Origin: Candidatus Brockarchaeota archaeon
Lineage (GTDB): Archaea > Thermoproteota > EX4484-205 > JAAOZP01
Length of the DNA: 53,746 bases
NCBI GenBank assembly: GCA_017601245.1
Contig: JAFNJB010000014.1
Span: 1-53,746, forward strand
Direction of reading: 5' to 3'
How positions within the stretch are numbered: the first letter of the stretch is position 1; the number at the start of each line of letters is the position of its first letter. The notes under the pieces are model-generated. The model had not been told where the DNA came from and searched no databases. It worked only from the letters and a program-made list of their open reading frames with translations. The position numbers were made by a program, and so were the translations under genes. Shown in pieces: positions 13,843 to 21,891 of this stretch.

Positions 13843-14466
13843 ATGAGTTCTGATAATCTTGAAAAGCATTCTATTGCTAAAGAATCTTCAAAGGCGATAG
13901 TTAAAGTTGTGGTTTACATTGTTCTTTATGTTGCTGTTACAATGATTATACAATACCTGTTCTTCAGCTTCCTGCCTCAATACGGTATAAATATCACAGA
14001 CTATGCTGTTTACGCTAATATTCTGATAGCCCTGGCATTTGGTTACCTTATTGTAAGCGGCATAGCTAACTTCATCTATTGGACTCTTAGGGTTAAGTAT
14101 ACTCATCCCACGGCTGCAGCCGTTAGGAATGTTATTAAAATCATAGGTATAGGTGGACTCGCCGCCGCTATTGCTGGCGGTGTCGCCGGTGGTGCCGCCG
14201 GCGTAGCTCTCGGAGGATTCTTAGGTATGGTAATAGGCTTCGCAACCCAACAAGTATTGGGGCAGGCGGTTGCAGGCCTATTTGTACTCATAGTCAGGCC
14301 TTTTAAAATAGGCGACTCTGTGATTGTTGCCGGCGAGGAGGGTATTGTCGAAGACGTTGCTACTCTTTTCACCACTGTTATCAAAAGCGATGGGACAAGG
14401 GCTTTAATACCGAATAATACAGTATTAAGTGGAAAAATATACGTTAAGCAGCAAAAACAGGATTAA
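13843..14466 (+). CDS. MscS-family mechanosensitive ion channel
   Basis: 207 residues: three membrane spans (about 22-45, 60-82 and a Gly/Ala-rich pore helix about 100-135, GGVAGGAAGVALGGFLGMVIGFATQQ), then the start of the beta domain (RPFKIGDSVIVAGEEGIVEDVATLFTTVIKSDGTRALIPN), both MscS signatures. It is a short form that stops soon after the beta domain and lacks the C-terminal alpha/beta cage of the larger E. coli MscS. It relieves turgor on osmotic downshock. TATA (about 13809-13816) lies ~30 nt before the ATG, suggesting a leaderless mRNA. Confidence 0.93.
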   Translation: MSSDNLEKHSIAKESSKAIVKVVVYIVLYVAVTMIIQYLFFSFLPQYGINITDYAVYANILIALAFGYLIVSGIANFIYWTLRVKYTHPTAAAVRNVIKIIGIGGLAAAIAGGVAGGAAGVALGGFLGMVIGFATQQVLGQAVAGLFVLIVRPFKIGDSVIVAGEEGIVEDVATLFTTVIKSDGTRALIPNNTVLSGKIYVKQQKQD

Positions 14467-14524
14467 ATTAATGTTGCACTTCTAGAAACCTAAATAAGTC
14501 TCTGTATTCCTAAATTTTCGGACA

Positions 14525-14581
14525 ATGAGGAGATCGAGGTACGAGGACTTGGTGACTGGTTTTTCCGCTTCCGAGTCCTAA
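14525..14581 (+). pseudogene. Mini-ORF with a hairpin, possibly the truncated start of a winged-helix gene
   Basis: TATA-like CTAAATAAG (about 14490-14498) stands ~30 nt before ATG 14525, the leaderless spacing used elsewhere here, but the frame has only 18 codons (MRRSRYEDLVTGFSASES). The beginning MRRSRYE is the common first segment of small archaeal winged-helix proteins, so this may be a remnant. The segment also contains a 9-bp inverted repeat (AGGACTTGG 14544-14552 with CCGAGTCCT 14571-14579, one G-U pair, 18-nt loop), so a small RNA is an alternative. The rest of 14467-14721 shows nothing else. Confidence 0.25.
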
Positions 14582-14721
14582 ATTCATCTCTTCTAAAATC
14601 GCTACTCAAACGTTAATTAAAAACTTCAAAAATAGCCTTATGAGATTATGATAATACTTTAGGATATTTCTTAGATACGTGGTGCATTTTAACAAAAAGG
14701 TCTGAAAAGCAGAATATTATC

Positions 14722-16152
14722 CTATAGCATAATGCTCTGGCTTGATGGACTTTTCTCTCTCCGTGAAAAGATTTTTGCAACCTTCCCTTTCTTCCTTAAT
14801 TCCTCAATGTTGGAAGCTCCGGCATAGCCCATTGCTGCCCTTATTCCTGAAGTGAATTCGCCTATGACTGAGGCCACGTCTCCACGGTATGGAACCCATA
14901 TTTCAGTTCCTTCAGGTATTTCCTTAGAAAAAGTTGCATAACGGTCTAGTGCCATTCTCTTCTGTCTTGCTGATTGACTACCCATCCCCCTATGTAGTTT
15001 AAAATACTTGCCGTTTATTATAGTCATCGGACTAGGGCTCTCCTTGCAACCTGCTAATACATATCCGAGCATGGCACAGGATGCTCCAAATGCTATTGCT
15101 AGTGCAACGTCTCCAGGACTTCTAATCCCACCGTCTGCAATAACCGGTATCTTTAAGCCCAATTCTTCGAGAGCGTCTGCAGCCTGTGAAACTGCATAAA
15201 GCGTGGGTGCTCCCGCTCTAGTAACCTCCGTGGTTATGCAGACAGAGCCGCTTCCAATACCTACTCTAAGCCCTGCAACATCCTCTATTCTAGATATTGA
15301 GTCCAAGACCCCCTGTTTAGTGCCTAGGTTCCCTATTACAATGTCGATGCCAACTTCTCTAGTAAGCCTCCGCGTTGCCTCTATCACGTTCTTATTGTGG
15401 AAGTGTGCGACATCTATTACTAAGGCGTCTGCATATTTTGCAAGAAGCTTTGCCCTATCCAGGTCAAAAGGAGACACGGCTGCGGCAACTCTCAGCCTAC
15501 CTTCGGAGTCTCTAGAAGCATCTTTATACTCTCCTCTTAAAGCCACGTCCTTGTAAGTTATTAATCCAATAAGCTGGTTATCATTATCTACAACCGGAAG
15601 CTTCTCAACTCTATGTTTCTTCATCAATTCAACAGCTTCTTCAGGAGTTACAGTAGGACCCGCTACTACAACGTCTTTAGTCATGGCCTCCTCAACCCTT
15701 ATCGAAGGGTCTGTAAACCTCACATCTCTACCTGTTATTATCCCGATAAGCTTTCTTCCTTCAACCACTGGGAGGCCAGATATCTTATGCTTCTTCATAA
15801 GCTCTGCAGCCTCTCCAACGGTAGCTTCTTTGTTTATTGTTATGACGTCCTTGATTATGAAAGACTCCGCCCTCTTAACTGCCTTGACCATTTCCAGCTC
15901 TTCCTCTGCTGAACAGTTCCTGTGCACGACGCCTAATCCACCATGTCTTGCGAGGGCTATTGCCATTTCAGACTCCGTTACAGTATCCATTGGTGAAGAT
16001 ACTAAGGGGATGTTTATTGGGATGTTTTTTGAAAAACTAGTTCTCAAATCTATATCTTTAGGCTCTACTTGTGAAAAACCCGGTAACAGTATTACGTCTT
16101 CAAAGTTGAAAGCAGTTTCTGCCTTCTCAAACTTTTCTTGGAACGCCCCCAT
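14722..16152 (-). CDS. guaB: Inosine-5'-monophosphate dehydrogenase
   Basis: Oxidises IMP to XMP with NAD+, the committed step of GMP synthesis. About 476 residues: a TIM-barrel split by two CBS domains (about 100-210, TGRDVRFTD and TYKDVALRG repeats). The catalytic loop GIGSGSVCITT has the nucleophilic cysteine near residue 305, the phosphate-binding part is VIADGGIRSPGDVALAIAFGA, and the flap is MGSQSARQKR. ATG 16152 is preferred to TTG 16158: a minus-strand TATA (CTTATAA, about 16183-16177) lies about 27 nt upstream, giving a leaderless mRNA. It follows the rpo/rps operon but has its own promoter. Confidence 0.96.
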   Translation of the reverse strand: MGAFQEKFEKAETAFNFEDVILLPGFSQVEPKDIDLRTSFSKNIPINIPLVSSPMDTVTESEMAIALARHGGLGVVHRNCSAEEELEMVKAVKRAESFIIKDVITINKEATVGEAAELMKKHKISGLPVVEGRKLIGIITGRDVRFTDPSIRVEEAMTKDVVVAGPTVTPEEAVELMKKHRVEKLPVVDNDNQLIGLITYKDVALRGEYKDASRDSEGRLRVAAAVSPFDLDRAKLLAKYADALVIDVAHFHNKNVIEATRRLTREVGIDIVIGNLGTKQGVLDSISRIEDVAGLRVGIGSGSVCITTEVTRAGAPTLYAVSQAADALEELGLKIPVIADGGIRSPGDVALAIAFGASCAMLGYVLAGCKESPSPMTIINGKYFKLHRGMGSQSARQKRMALDRYATFSKEIPEGTEIWVPYRGDVASVIGEFTSGIRAAMGYAGASNIEELRKKGKVAKIFSRREKSPSSQSIML

Positions 16153-16223
16153 ATTCAACTAATTAAAAGCCTCGGATTATAAGTCTTTTCAAGCGATTTT
16201 TTAAAAAGTGGAACATAGGTATT

Positions 16224-16823
16224 TTAACGCGATGCTTCAGCATGTCTCTCAAGCTCTTTCTTCCTTGTAACCGCATAGCTTGAATCATCGTTATTCGCCG
16301 CGTTTATTATTTCTTCGGCAAGCGCTTCCGCTATAGTCTTCCTACTCTTAAAGCTCTTCATCTTAGCCCCGTCTACAATATTCCTTATTGCTAAATCCAC
16401 TCTTCTACCGGGTGAAATATCTACCGACTGGTAATACACTATGCCACCGTAGCTTACCCTCGTAGTGTCTTCCCTAGGAGCCGAGTTTATGAGTGCCTTT
16501 ACAAGGATTTCTATCGGGTTTTTACCTGTTTGAAGGCTTATTATTTCAAAAGCATCCTTGACTATGTTTATTGCCTTGGCTTTCCTACCTCCAGCCCTAG
16601 CCGTTTGAGCCAGCCTATTTACTAGCCTTTCGACAATATTCACGTTGTACTTCCAGAACTTCCTCTTTTCATGCCTGCCACCGGAATGAGGAATTCTAAC
16701 TGGCTTTAGACTTATCACTTGAGCTAATCCAGGATCATTAACCTCTATGCCCTCGAAGCTCCACTTATCGAATAGCTTACACTCTATGCTTGGCTTAGAC
16801 AAGCCCAGGCAGGCATTTGCCAC
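16224..16823 (-). CDS. rps7: 30S ribosomal protein S7 (uS7)
   Basis: 199 residues, normal archaeal length. The segment VKPVRIPHSGGRHEKRKFWK is followed by the conserved uS7 core VERLVNRLAQTARAGGRKAKAI, LVKALINSAPREDTTRVSYGG and the RRVDLAIRNIVDGA segment. It binds the 3' major domain of 16S rRNA and nucleates assembly of the small-subunit head. Last gene of the operon rpoH-rpoB-rpoA-rpl30e-nusA-rps12-rps7, 17 nt after rps12. The EF-2 and EF-1A genes that follow rps7 in many archaea are not present here. Confidence 0.97.
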   Translation of the reverse strand: MANACLGLSKPSIECKLFDKWSFEGIEVNDPGLAQVISLKPVRIPHSGGRHEKRKFWKYNVNIVERLVNRLAQTARAGGRKAKAINIVKDAFEIISLQTGKNPIEILVKALINSAPREDTTRVSYGGIVYYQSVDISPGRRVDLAIRNIVDGAKMKSFKSRKTIAEALAEEIINAANNDDSSYAVTRKKELERHAEASR

Positions 16824-16840
16824 TGAGCCTATAAAAAGCT

Positions 16841-17275
16841 TTACCTCGTAGGCTTCTGTTTCTTACCCTTCAGAAGCGCGTCTAGGGATACCCCGTTTAC
16901 GCTTATGACCTTATACCTTACCCCCGGAATATCTCCCATAGACCTGCCCAATGAACCACCTATGCCAGCGATTATTACTTCATCTCTCTCATTTATGAAG
17001 TTCAGAGCACCGTCTTTGGGGACGAATGCAGTAACCTCCTTCCCGTTTTTTATCAATTGGACTCTCACACATTTCCTGACGGCGCTATTCGGTTGCTTGC
17101 TTGCTATCCCAACTTTCTCCAATACTATGCCTCTCGCCATTGGAGCTCCTTCAAGAGGATCATAGAGCTCCTTTAGCCTTAAGACCCTTTTAGTATAGTA
17201 TCTAGAGCTCCATCTAAACTTCTTACGTATGAGTATTAGCTTCCTGGCTGCGAATTCTCCCTTGCCCAATCTCAA
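16841..17275 (-). CDS. rps12: 30S ribosomal protein S12 (uS12)
   Basis: 144 residues; decoding-centre protein. Conserved [26 protein letters not shown] and the [15 protein letters not shown] segment are present. The frame begins with TTG codons at 17275 and 17269, both close to the usual archaeal start before GEFAARKL; I cannot choose between them by a ribosome site. It lies 36 nt after nusA in the RNA polymerase operon. Confidence 0.96.
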   Translation of the reverse strand: MRLGKGEFAARKLILIRKKFRWSSRYYTKRVLRLKELYDPLEGAPMARGIVLEKVGIASKQPNSAVRKCVRVQLIKNGKEVTAFVPKDGALNFINERDEVIIAGIGGSLGRSMGDIPGVRYKVISVNGVSLDALLKGKKQKPTR

Positions 17276-17311
17276 GGTTCCGTAGGGCAGGGACCTTATT
17301 AAGTTTCCTTT

Positions 17312-17761
17312 TCAGCGTATTTTAACGTCGCTTATTCCAAAATACCTTCTAGCAATTTCCCTTATAACCTGTATTCTAAAGCCGTTCTTGCCTATTGCCC
17401 TACCCTTATCCATGTCATTTACAGTCACGTATACTACTTTCCCACCCTTGGCATTGTTATCCACTTGTATGTTTAACACTTTAACGGGATAGAGGGCTTG
17501 TCTGAGAAATGTTTCAATATTATCATGGAGCCCCATTACATGTACTTCCTTCCCTATCTTCCTGGAGAAATGTTGCAGTAGAATCTTACAACCCTGTTTT
17601 ATTCTCTCAAAATCCTCAGGTTTAAGTATGAAAAAGACTGTCTTATCATTATTGGTTATTAGACAATCGACTACCCTTGCCCCGGTTGCACTTTCGAAGA
17701 AGCCGATGTAGCTGAGCTCCTGGTTTGACCAGCTTGCCTTAACATCGCTTTTGCTCGACAT
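17312..17761 (-). CDS. nusA: NusA-like transcription factor (archaeal, two KH domains)
   Basis: 149 residues. Archaeal NusA consists of the two KH domains only, without the bacterial N-terminal RNA polymerase-binding and S1 domains, as seen here: ARVVDCLI...VFFILKPEDF, then VKVLNIQVD and the GxxG loop GRAIGKNGFRIQVIRE near the end. It sits in its usual place between rpl30e and rps12. Role in transcription elongation or rRNA maturation is presumed. Confidence 0.95.
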   Translation of the reverse strand: MSSKSDVKASWSNQELSYIGFFESATGARVVDCLITNNDKTVFFILKPEDFERIKQGCKILLQHFSRKIGKEVHVMGLHDNIETFLRQALYPVKVLNIQVDNNAKGGKVVYVTVNDMDKGRAIGKNGFRIQVIREIARRYFGISDVKIR

Positions 17762-17763
17762 AC

Positions 17764-18075
17764 CTACTTATTTTCCCCCAGTATCTTTGACTCTCCCTGG
17801 CTTACTATTCCTACAACTGCAACCGGGTATTTTAAGCTTAACGCTTTCCCCAAGGCTACGCGTGAGCCCTCGTAGACTATGAAAGGAGTTTTGGAAAGCT
17901 CTAGGGCATTTTTCAACATACCTAAGTAGGGCTCTGGAAGATTTGAAACGTATATTACACCCTCTAGCTTACCGCGTAAAACAAGTCTGTAAACCTCATT
18001 GAAACCCGTTACAAAGCTACCCGTCTTAGCTAATAGCTCAAGCTTGCTGCTGAGCGATGCTCTCTCCTCTGACAT
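17764..18075 (-). CDS. rpl30e: 50S ribosomal protein L30e (eL30)
   Basis: About 103 residues of the L7Ae/L30e fold: LLAKTGSFVTGFNEVYRLVLRGKLEGVIYVSN, then the strand-turn TPFIVYEGSRVALGKALSLKYPVAVVGI. I place the start at ATG 18075, not GTG 18087, because a strong ribosome site GGGTGA (about 18089-18084) precedes it by 8 nt. The start lies inside rpoA, so the genes overlap by 38 nt. The stop is 2 nt from nusA. Confidence 0.94.
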   Translation of the reverse strand: MSEERASLSSKLELLAKTGSFVTGFNEVYRLVLRGKLEGVIYVSNLPEPYLGMLKNALELSKTPFIVYEGSRVALGKALSLKYPVAVVGIVSQGESKILGENK

Positions 18076-21000
18076 CTTCAGTCTCACCCTTGTTCTTCGA
18101 AAAGCCTTCTATATCAACATATACTTTGACCATGCCTGTCCCAGCGTAAATCTCAGAGCCTGCAAGAACTCTTTCAGTCATGCCGAGTAACTTATCCTCC
18201 ATACCCGCTACAGCGCCTTCAACCAGTACTTGAACAGCCCTCTCAAAAGCTGCTTTAGCAAGTACGCTCTGCTTACTCCCAGTAACTCCGTGTCTGCCTA
18301 TTTGTTTTATAACACCATCCTGGGTCATCGCACTTGCAACAAGCGAGAGATGCCTCCAGTCAACGTCTAGGCCTTGCTCATTTAGAGTCTTCCACATTTC
18401 GTTTATTAAAGCAGCTCTAGCAGCCTCTATGCCGAGGACTTCAGCTATTTCGTGAATATCATTGCTTACCGTCCTAGTATAATCTACTTCTGGGATGTTA
18501 AATACTTCTGCTAAATTGCTTCCCTCAGTCACTATACAATACTCGTTATTCTCTTCTTTCAAAAGAACTCCTTTGACTCCAGTTATTCCGCTTACGGGAG
18601 TCTTCCTTATTTTAGACTCGAACTTCTGAGCATCGTTTTTAATAGGTATTTCGATGCTTCCATCGTTCTTAACGTTAAATTTAAGATTCAATGCTTTAAG
18701 TACCTTTAGGATATCTTCTTGAGAGAGCCCCCTCTCCATCAACCATTCTTCAACGGGATGTATTACTAAGTAGTCATATGCAGTTGTTGACTTTAAGCTT
18801 ATCTTAGCAATGTCTTCAATCGTAGTGTATACCATTTTCCTAGCAACTTTTAATGCCCTACTATAATCCTTGTTGTATGGACTTTTAAGGTAAACCGTCA
18901 TCATCGGCGTTTTGGGAGTTTTCCTCGCATCAAGTAATTCAATAAGCCTAGGAAGCCCGAGAGTTACATTCGCCTCTCTGACGCCAGCATAGTGAAAGGT
19001 CCTCAATGTCATCTGAGTTCCAGGTTCTCCTATAGACTGTGCTGCAACAATACCAACGCTTTCACCAGCCTCCACGAGCGCCCGCCTGTATTCCTCAACT
19101 ACTCTTTCCACAACTTTCTTAGCAGCTGAGGCTGAAAGATGCTTTGATATTATTGCTTGAAGAGTCTCTTTCTTAACGCTGGGGGGCAGTATTTTCCCAT
19201 ATTCTTCAATCATTTTCTTAACAACCTGCCTACTTGCTGGACTACCCTTCTTCGGAAGGGATAATGCGTATTCTTCGACTATTCTAAAGGCATCCACTGA
19301 CTTTCCATGGTCGCTCTTAGACGGATCTACACCATCCTCGCCATATACTATGTCAACTATGTTGCCATAAGAGTCTCTAACAGTCCCATCGTATTCTACC
19401 CTAAGTGATTCCAATGCGTGTATTAGCCTACGTTGCAAATAACCGCTCTGCTGAGTCCTAACTGCGGTATCGACGAGGGATTCGCGGCCACTCATCGAAT
19501 GGTAGAATAGCTCTATAGGCGAAAGCCCATGATAGTAGTTAGATTTTATGAATCCCCTAGCAAGTGGACCCAGATCACCCTTGTTAAAGTGTGGCAGTGG
19601 TCTTTCCGAATACCCTTTGAAAATCCTCCTACCTCTCAGAGCCTGCTGCCCCAAGCATCCCGAGATCTGGCCAACGTTTAGGTCAGAGCCTCTCGCCCCT
19701 GTCTTGGTCATTATAACCATGCTATTGTCAAGCCCCAGGGCTGATGAGACAAGGCTCCCAACTTTACTCCTCACATTTGAAAGGGCATCCATTATATATG
19801 CTTCCAGACTCTCTTCCTCACTCATTCCTGGAATCCTCTTTATCCTGCCCTTCTTCCAGTCTTCGAGAAGCCTTTCTACTTCAACATCAGCCTGGTCAAC
19901 CTCTTTATTGACTCGTTCCTGAACATTCCTAGGTAGTTCCACATCCCTATAGCTGAAGCTAAATCCTCTCAAAAGAAGGAATTCCCTGATCATTTTCTCT
20001 AGCGAAGAGATGAATTTATGTCCTTCTTCCAAGCCATACTTCTTTATTATCCTATGTAGGATTGTATCGGCTTTTTCGGCACCTATAGAAGCCTTATCGA
20101 TGACACCAGATATGATCTTGCCATTCTTTATTACTATTTCCGCCTCATCTTTACCTCCTACGTCTCCTACACTAGTCTTGTTGACGTAGTTGAAGTCTTT
20201 TCTCAAAAGAAGGCTAACAGCCTGCCTGCCAGACCATAGTGGCTCAGGAGCCTTAATCTCAGGTTCTGGAAGCTCACCCTCATAACCTGCGGCATACACT
20301 ATTCTTGTAAATTCTTCTTTAGTCAAGTAAGTGTCCTTTCTCGTTAAGAGGTATGCCCCGGTTATGAAGTCTCTAATAGCACCCATAATTGGTGCTCCGT
20401 ATCTTGGAGTCAGATAGTGGTTTTTAACCCCGAGTAGCATACTCGTCTCAACAGATGCTTCAAGGCTCTGCGGCACGTGAAGATTCATCTCATCACCGTC
20501 GAAGTCAGCATTGTAAGGCGGACAGACAGTAGGATTAAGTCTGAAGGTCTTCCCTGGAAGAACTCTAACCCTGTGGCCCAGCATTGAAAGACGGTGAAGC
20601 GAAGGCTGCCTGTTGAAAATCACGAAGTCTCCGTCGATCAAATGTCTCTCAACAATGAAGCCAACGTCTAATGCTTCAGCCAAAGCGTCTCTGTTTTCGA
20701 CAAACTGTAATTTATGCCTAGCACCATTCGGCCTGATAATGTATTCTGAACCAGGGTGGACAAAGGGACCGTTTCTAACTAGCTGCATTAGCCATTCCCT
20801 ATTCCAGTATGTAACTCTTTCAGGAACAGTAAGTATTTTAGCAATCTCTTCTGGTACACCCACCTCGTCAATTTCAAGATACGGATCTGGCGATATTACT
20901 GTCCTAGCGGAGAAATCCACTCTTTTTCCAGAGAGGTTTTTCCTGAAACGACCCTCCTTCCCCTTCAGTCTCTGCGCAAGGGTCTTAAGCGTCTTACGAG

Positions 21001-21886
21001 TTCTGTGCTGTGCCGGTAAGACTCCAACAGCCTCATTGTCGAAATATGTTGTTACATGGTATTGTAGAAGATCTTCATGGTCCTGTATTATCAGCGGTGA
21101 TGCACCGGATTCTATATACTCTCTTATCCTGCGAGCTGTCCTTATTATATCCACAAGCTTATGAGTCAAGTCATCTTCAGACCTTTCTCCCGTCTCAAGT
21201 ATTATCGATGGCCTGACTTGTATTGGAGGTACAGGTAAGACCTCTATAACATACCATGCTGGATGGGCAACCTCAGGATCTATGTTTAGGAGCCTAAGAT
21301 CATCGTGGGGGATAGAGTTTAAACGTTCTCTTATTATTCTAGAGTTTAATAATCTAAGGGTCCCCTCCGGATCCCTTTCGTAGAACTTTGTTGGTCTCTC
21401 AAGCTTGATCTGATATTTCTCAGCTCCACAATGCGGACACCTATTGGCCCTTCTGACCTCGTCTTTTATCTGGTCGAAAATCTGCTCTGGTATAATGCCG
21501 TATAACTCTTCATATTCTTTCATCTTCCCCTTGTAATATTCTATTCTATCGTTGGGCAGTAATATTCTCCCACATTGTCTACAAGTGGATTGTAAGACGC
21601 GTTCAATCTCACGTGCGAATGAGACATGTATCACTGGTACGGGTAGTTCTATGTGGCCGAAGTGTCCAGGACATTTATCAGGCAGGTTTCCGCAAGTCTT
21701 ACATCTCTGCCTAGGCTCTATAGTACCCAGGCGCGTATCCATTATACCACCGGGGACTGAGAGACCGTCTTGATCATAGGTTTCGTCTGTTGTTACCTCC
21801 ATTACAGAGAGCCTTCTGATCTCAGCTGGAGAAAGTACACCGAATTTTATCGAATCGATGTGTTTTATCTCAACTTCCTGACTCAT
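18038..21886 (-). CDS. rpoA: DNA-directed RNA polymerase subunit Rpo1, unsplit (A' + A'')
   Basis: Largest RNA polymerase subunit in one frame of 1,282 residues. In most archaea it is two genes, A' and A''. The N-terminal zinc site CKTCGNLPDKCPGHFGH (about 60-76), the active-site Mg-binding loop NADFDGDEMNLH (about 458-469) and the bridge-helix region are in the A' part. The usual split point is near YGEDGVDP (about 845-855), where this protein continues without interruption into the A'' part with the trigger-loop region GESVGIVAAQSIGEPGTQMT. Unsplit Rpo1 is known from Thaumarchaeota and Caldiarchaeum-like lineages and some Asgard archaea. The ribosome site AGGTGA lies close to ATG 21886; rpoB ends 5 nt upstream. 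Confidence 0.97.
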   Translation of the reverse strand: MSQEVEIKHIDSIKFGVLSPAEIRRLSVMEVTTDETYDQDGLSVPGGIMDTRLGTIEPRQRCKTCGNLPDKCPGHFGHIELPVPVIHVSFAREIERVLQSTCRQCGRILLPNDRIEYYKGKMKEYEELYGIIPEQIFDQIKDEVRRANRCPHCGAEKYQIKLERPTKFYERDPEGTLRLLNSRIIRERLNSIPHDDLRLLNIDPEVAHPAWYVIEVLPVPPIQVRPSIILETGERSEDDLTHKLVDIIRTARRIREYIESGASPLIIQDHEDLLQYHVTTYFDNEAVGVLPAQHRTRKTLKTLAQRLKGKEGRFRKNLSGKRVDFSARTVISPDPYLEIDEVGVPEEIAKILTVPERVTYWNREWLMQLVRNGPFVHPGSEYIIRPNGARHKLQFVENRDALAEALDVGFIVERHLIDGDFVIFNRQPSLHRLSMLGHRVRVLPGKTFRLNPTVCPPYNADFDGDEMNLHVPQSLEASVETSMLLGVKNHYLTPRYGAPIMGAIRDFITGAYLLTRKDTYLTKEEFTRIVYAAGYEGELPEPEIKAPEPLWSGRQAVSLLLRKDFNYVNKTSVGDVGGKDEAEIVIKNGKIISGVIDKASIGAEKADTILHRIIKKYGLEEGHKFISSLEKMIREFLLLRGFSFSYRDVELPRNVQERVNKEVDQADVEVERLLEDWKKGRIKRIPGMSEEESLEAYIMDALSNVRSKVGSLVSSALGLDNSMVIMTKTGARGSDLNVGQISGCLGQQALRGRRIFKGYSERPLPHFNKGDLGPLARGFIKSNYYHGLSPIELFYHSMSGRESLVDTAVRTQQSGYLQRRLIHALESLRVEYDGTVRDSYGNIVDIVYGEDGVDPSKSDHGKSVDAFRIVEEYALSLPKKGSPASRQVVKKMIEEYGKILPPSVKKETLQAIISKHLSASAAKKVVERVVEEYRRALVEAGESVGIVAAQSIGEPGTQMTLRTFHYAGVREANVTLGLPRLIELLDARKTPKTPMMTVYLKSPYNKDYSRALKVARKMVYTTIEDIAKISLKSTTAYDYLVIHPVEEWLMERGLSQEDILKVLKALNLKFNVKNDGSIEIPIKNDAQKFESKIRKTPVSGITGVKGVLLKEENNEYCIVTEGSNLAEVFNIPEVDYTRTVSNDIHEIAEVLGIEAARAALINEMWKTLNEQGLDVDWRHLSLVASAMTQDGVIKQIGRHGVTGSKQSVLAKAAFERAVQVLVEGAVAGMEDKLLGMTERVLAGSEIYAGTGMVKVYVDIEGFSKNKGETEDVRGESIAQQQA

Positions 21887-21891
21887 TTCAC

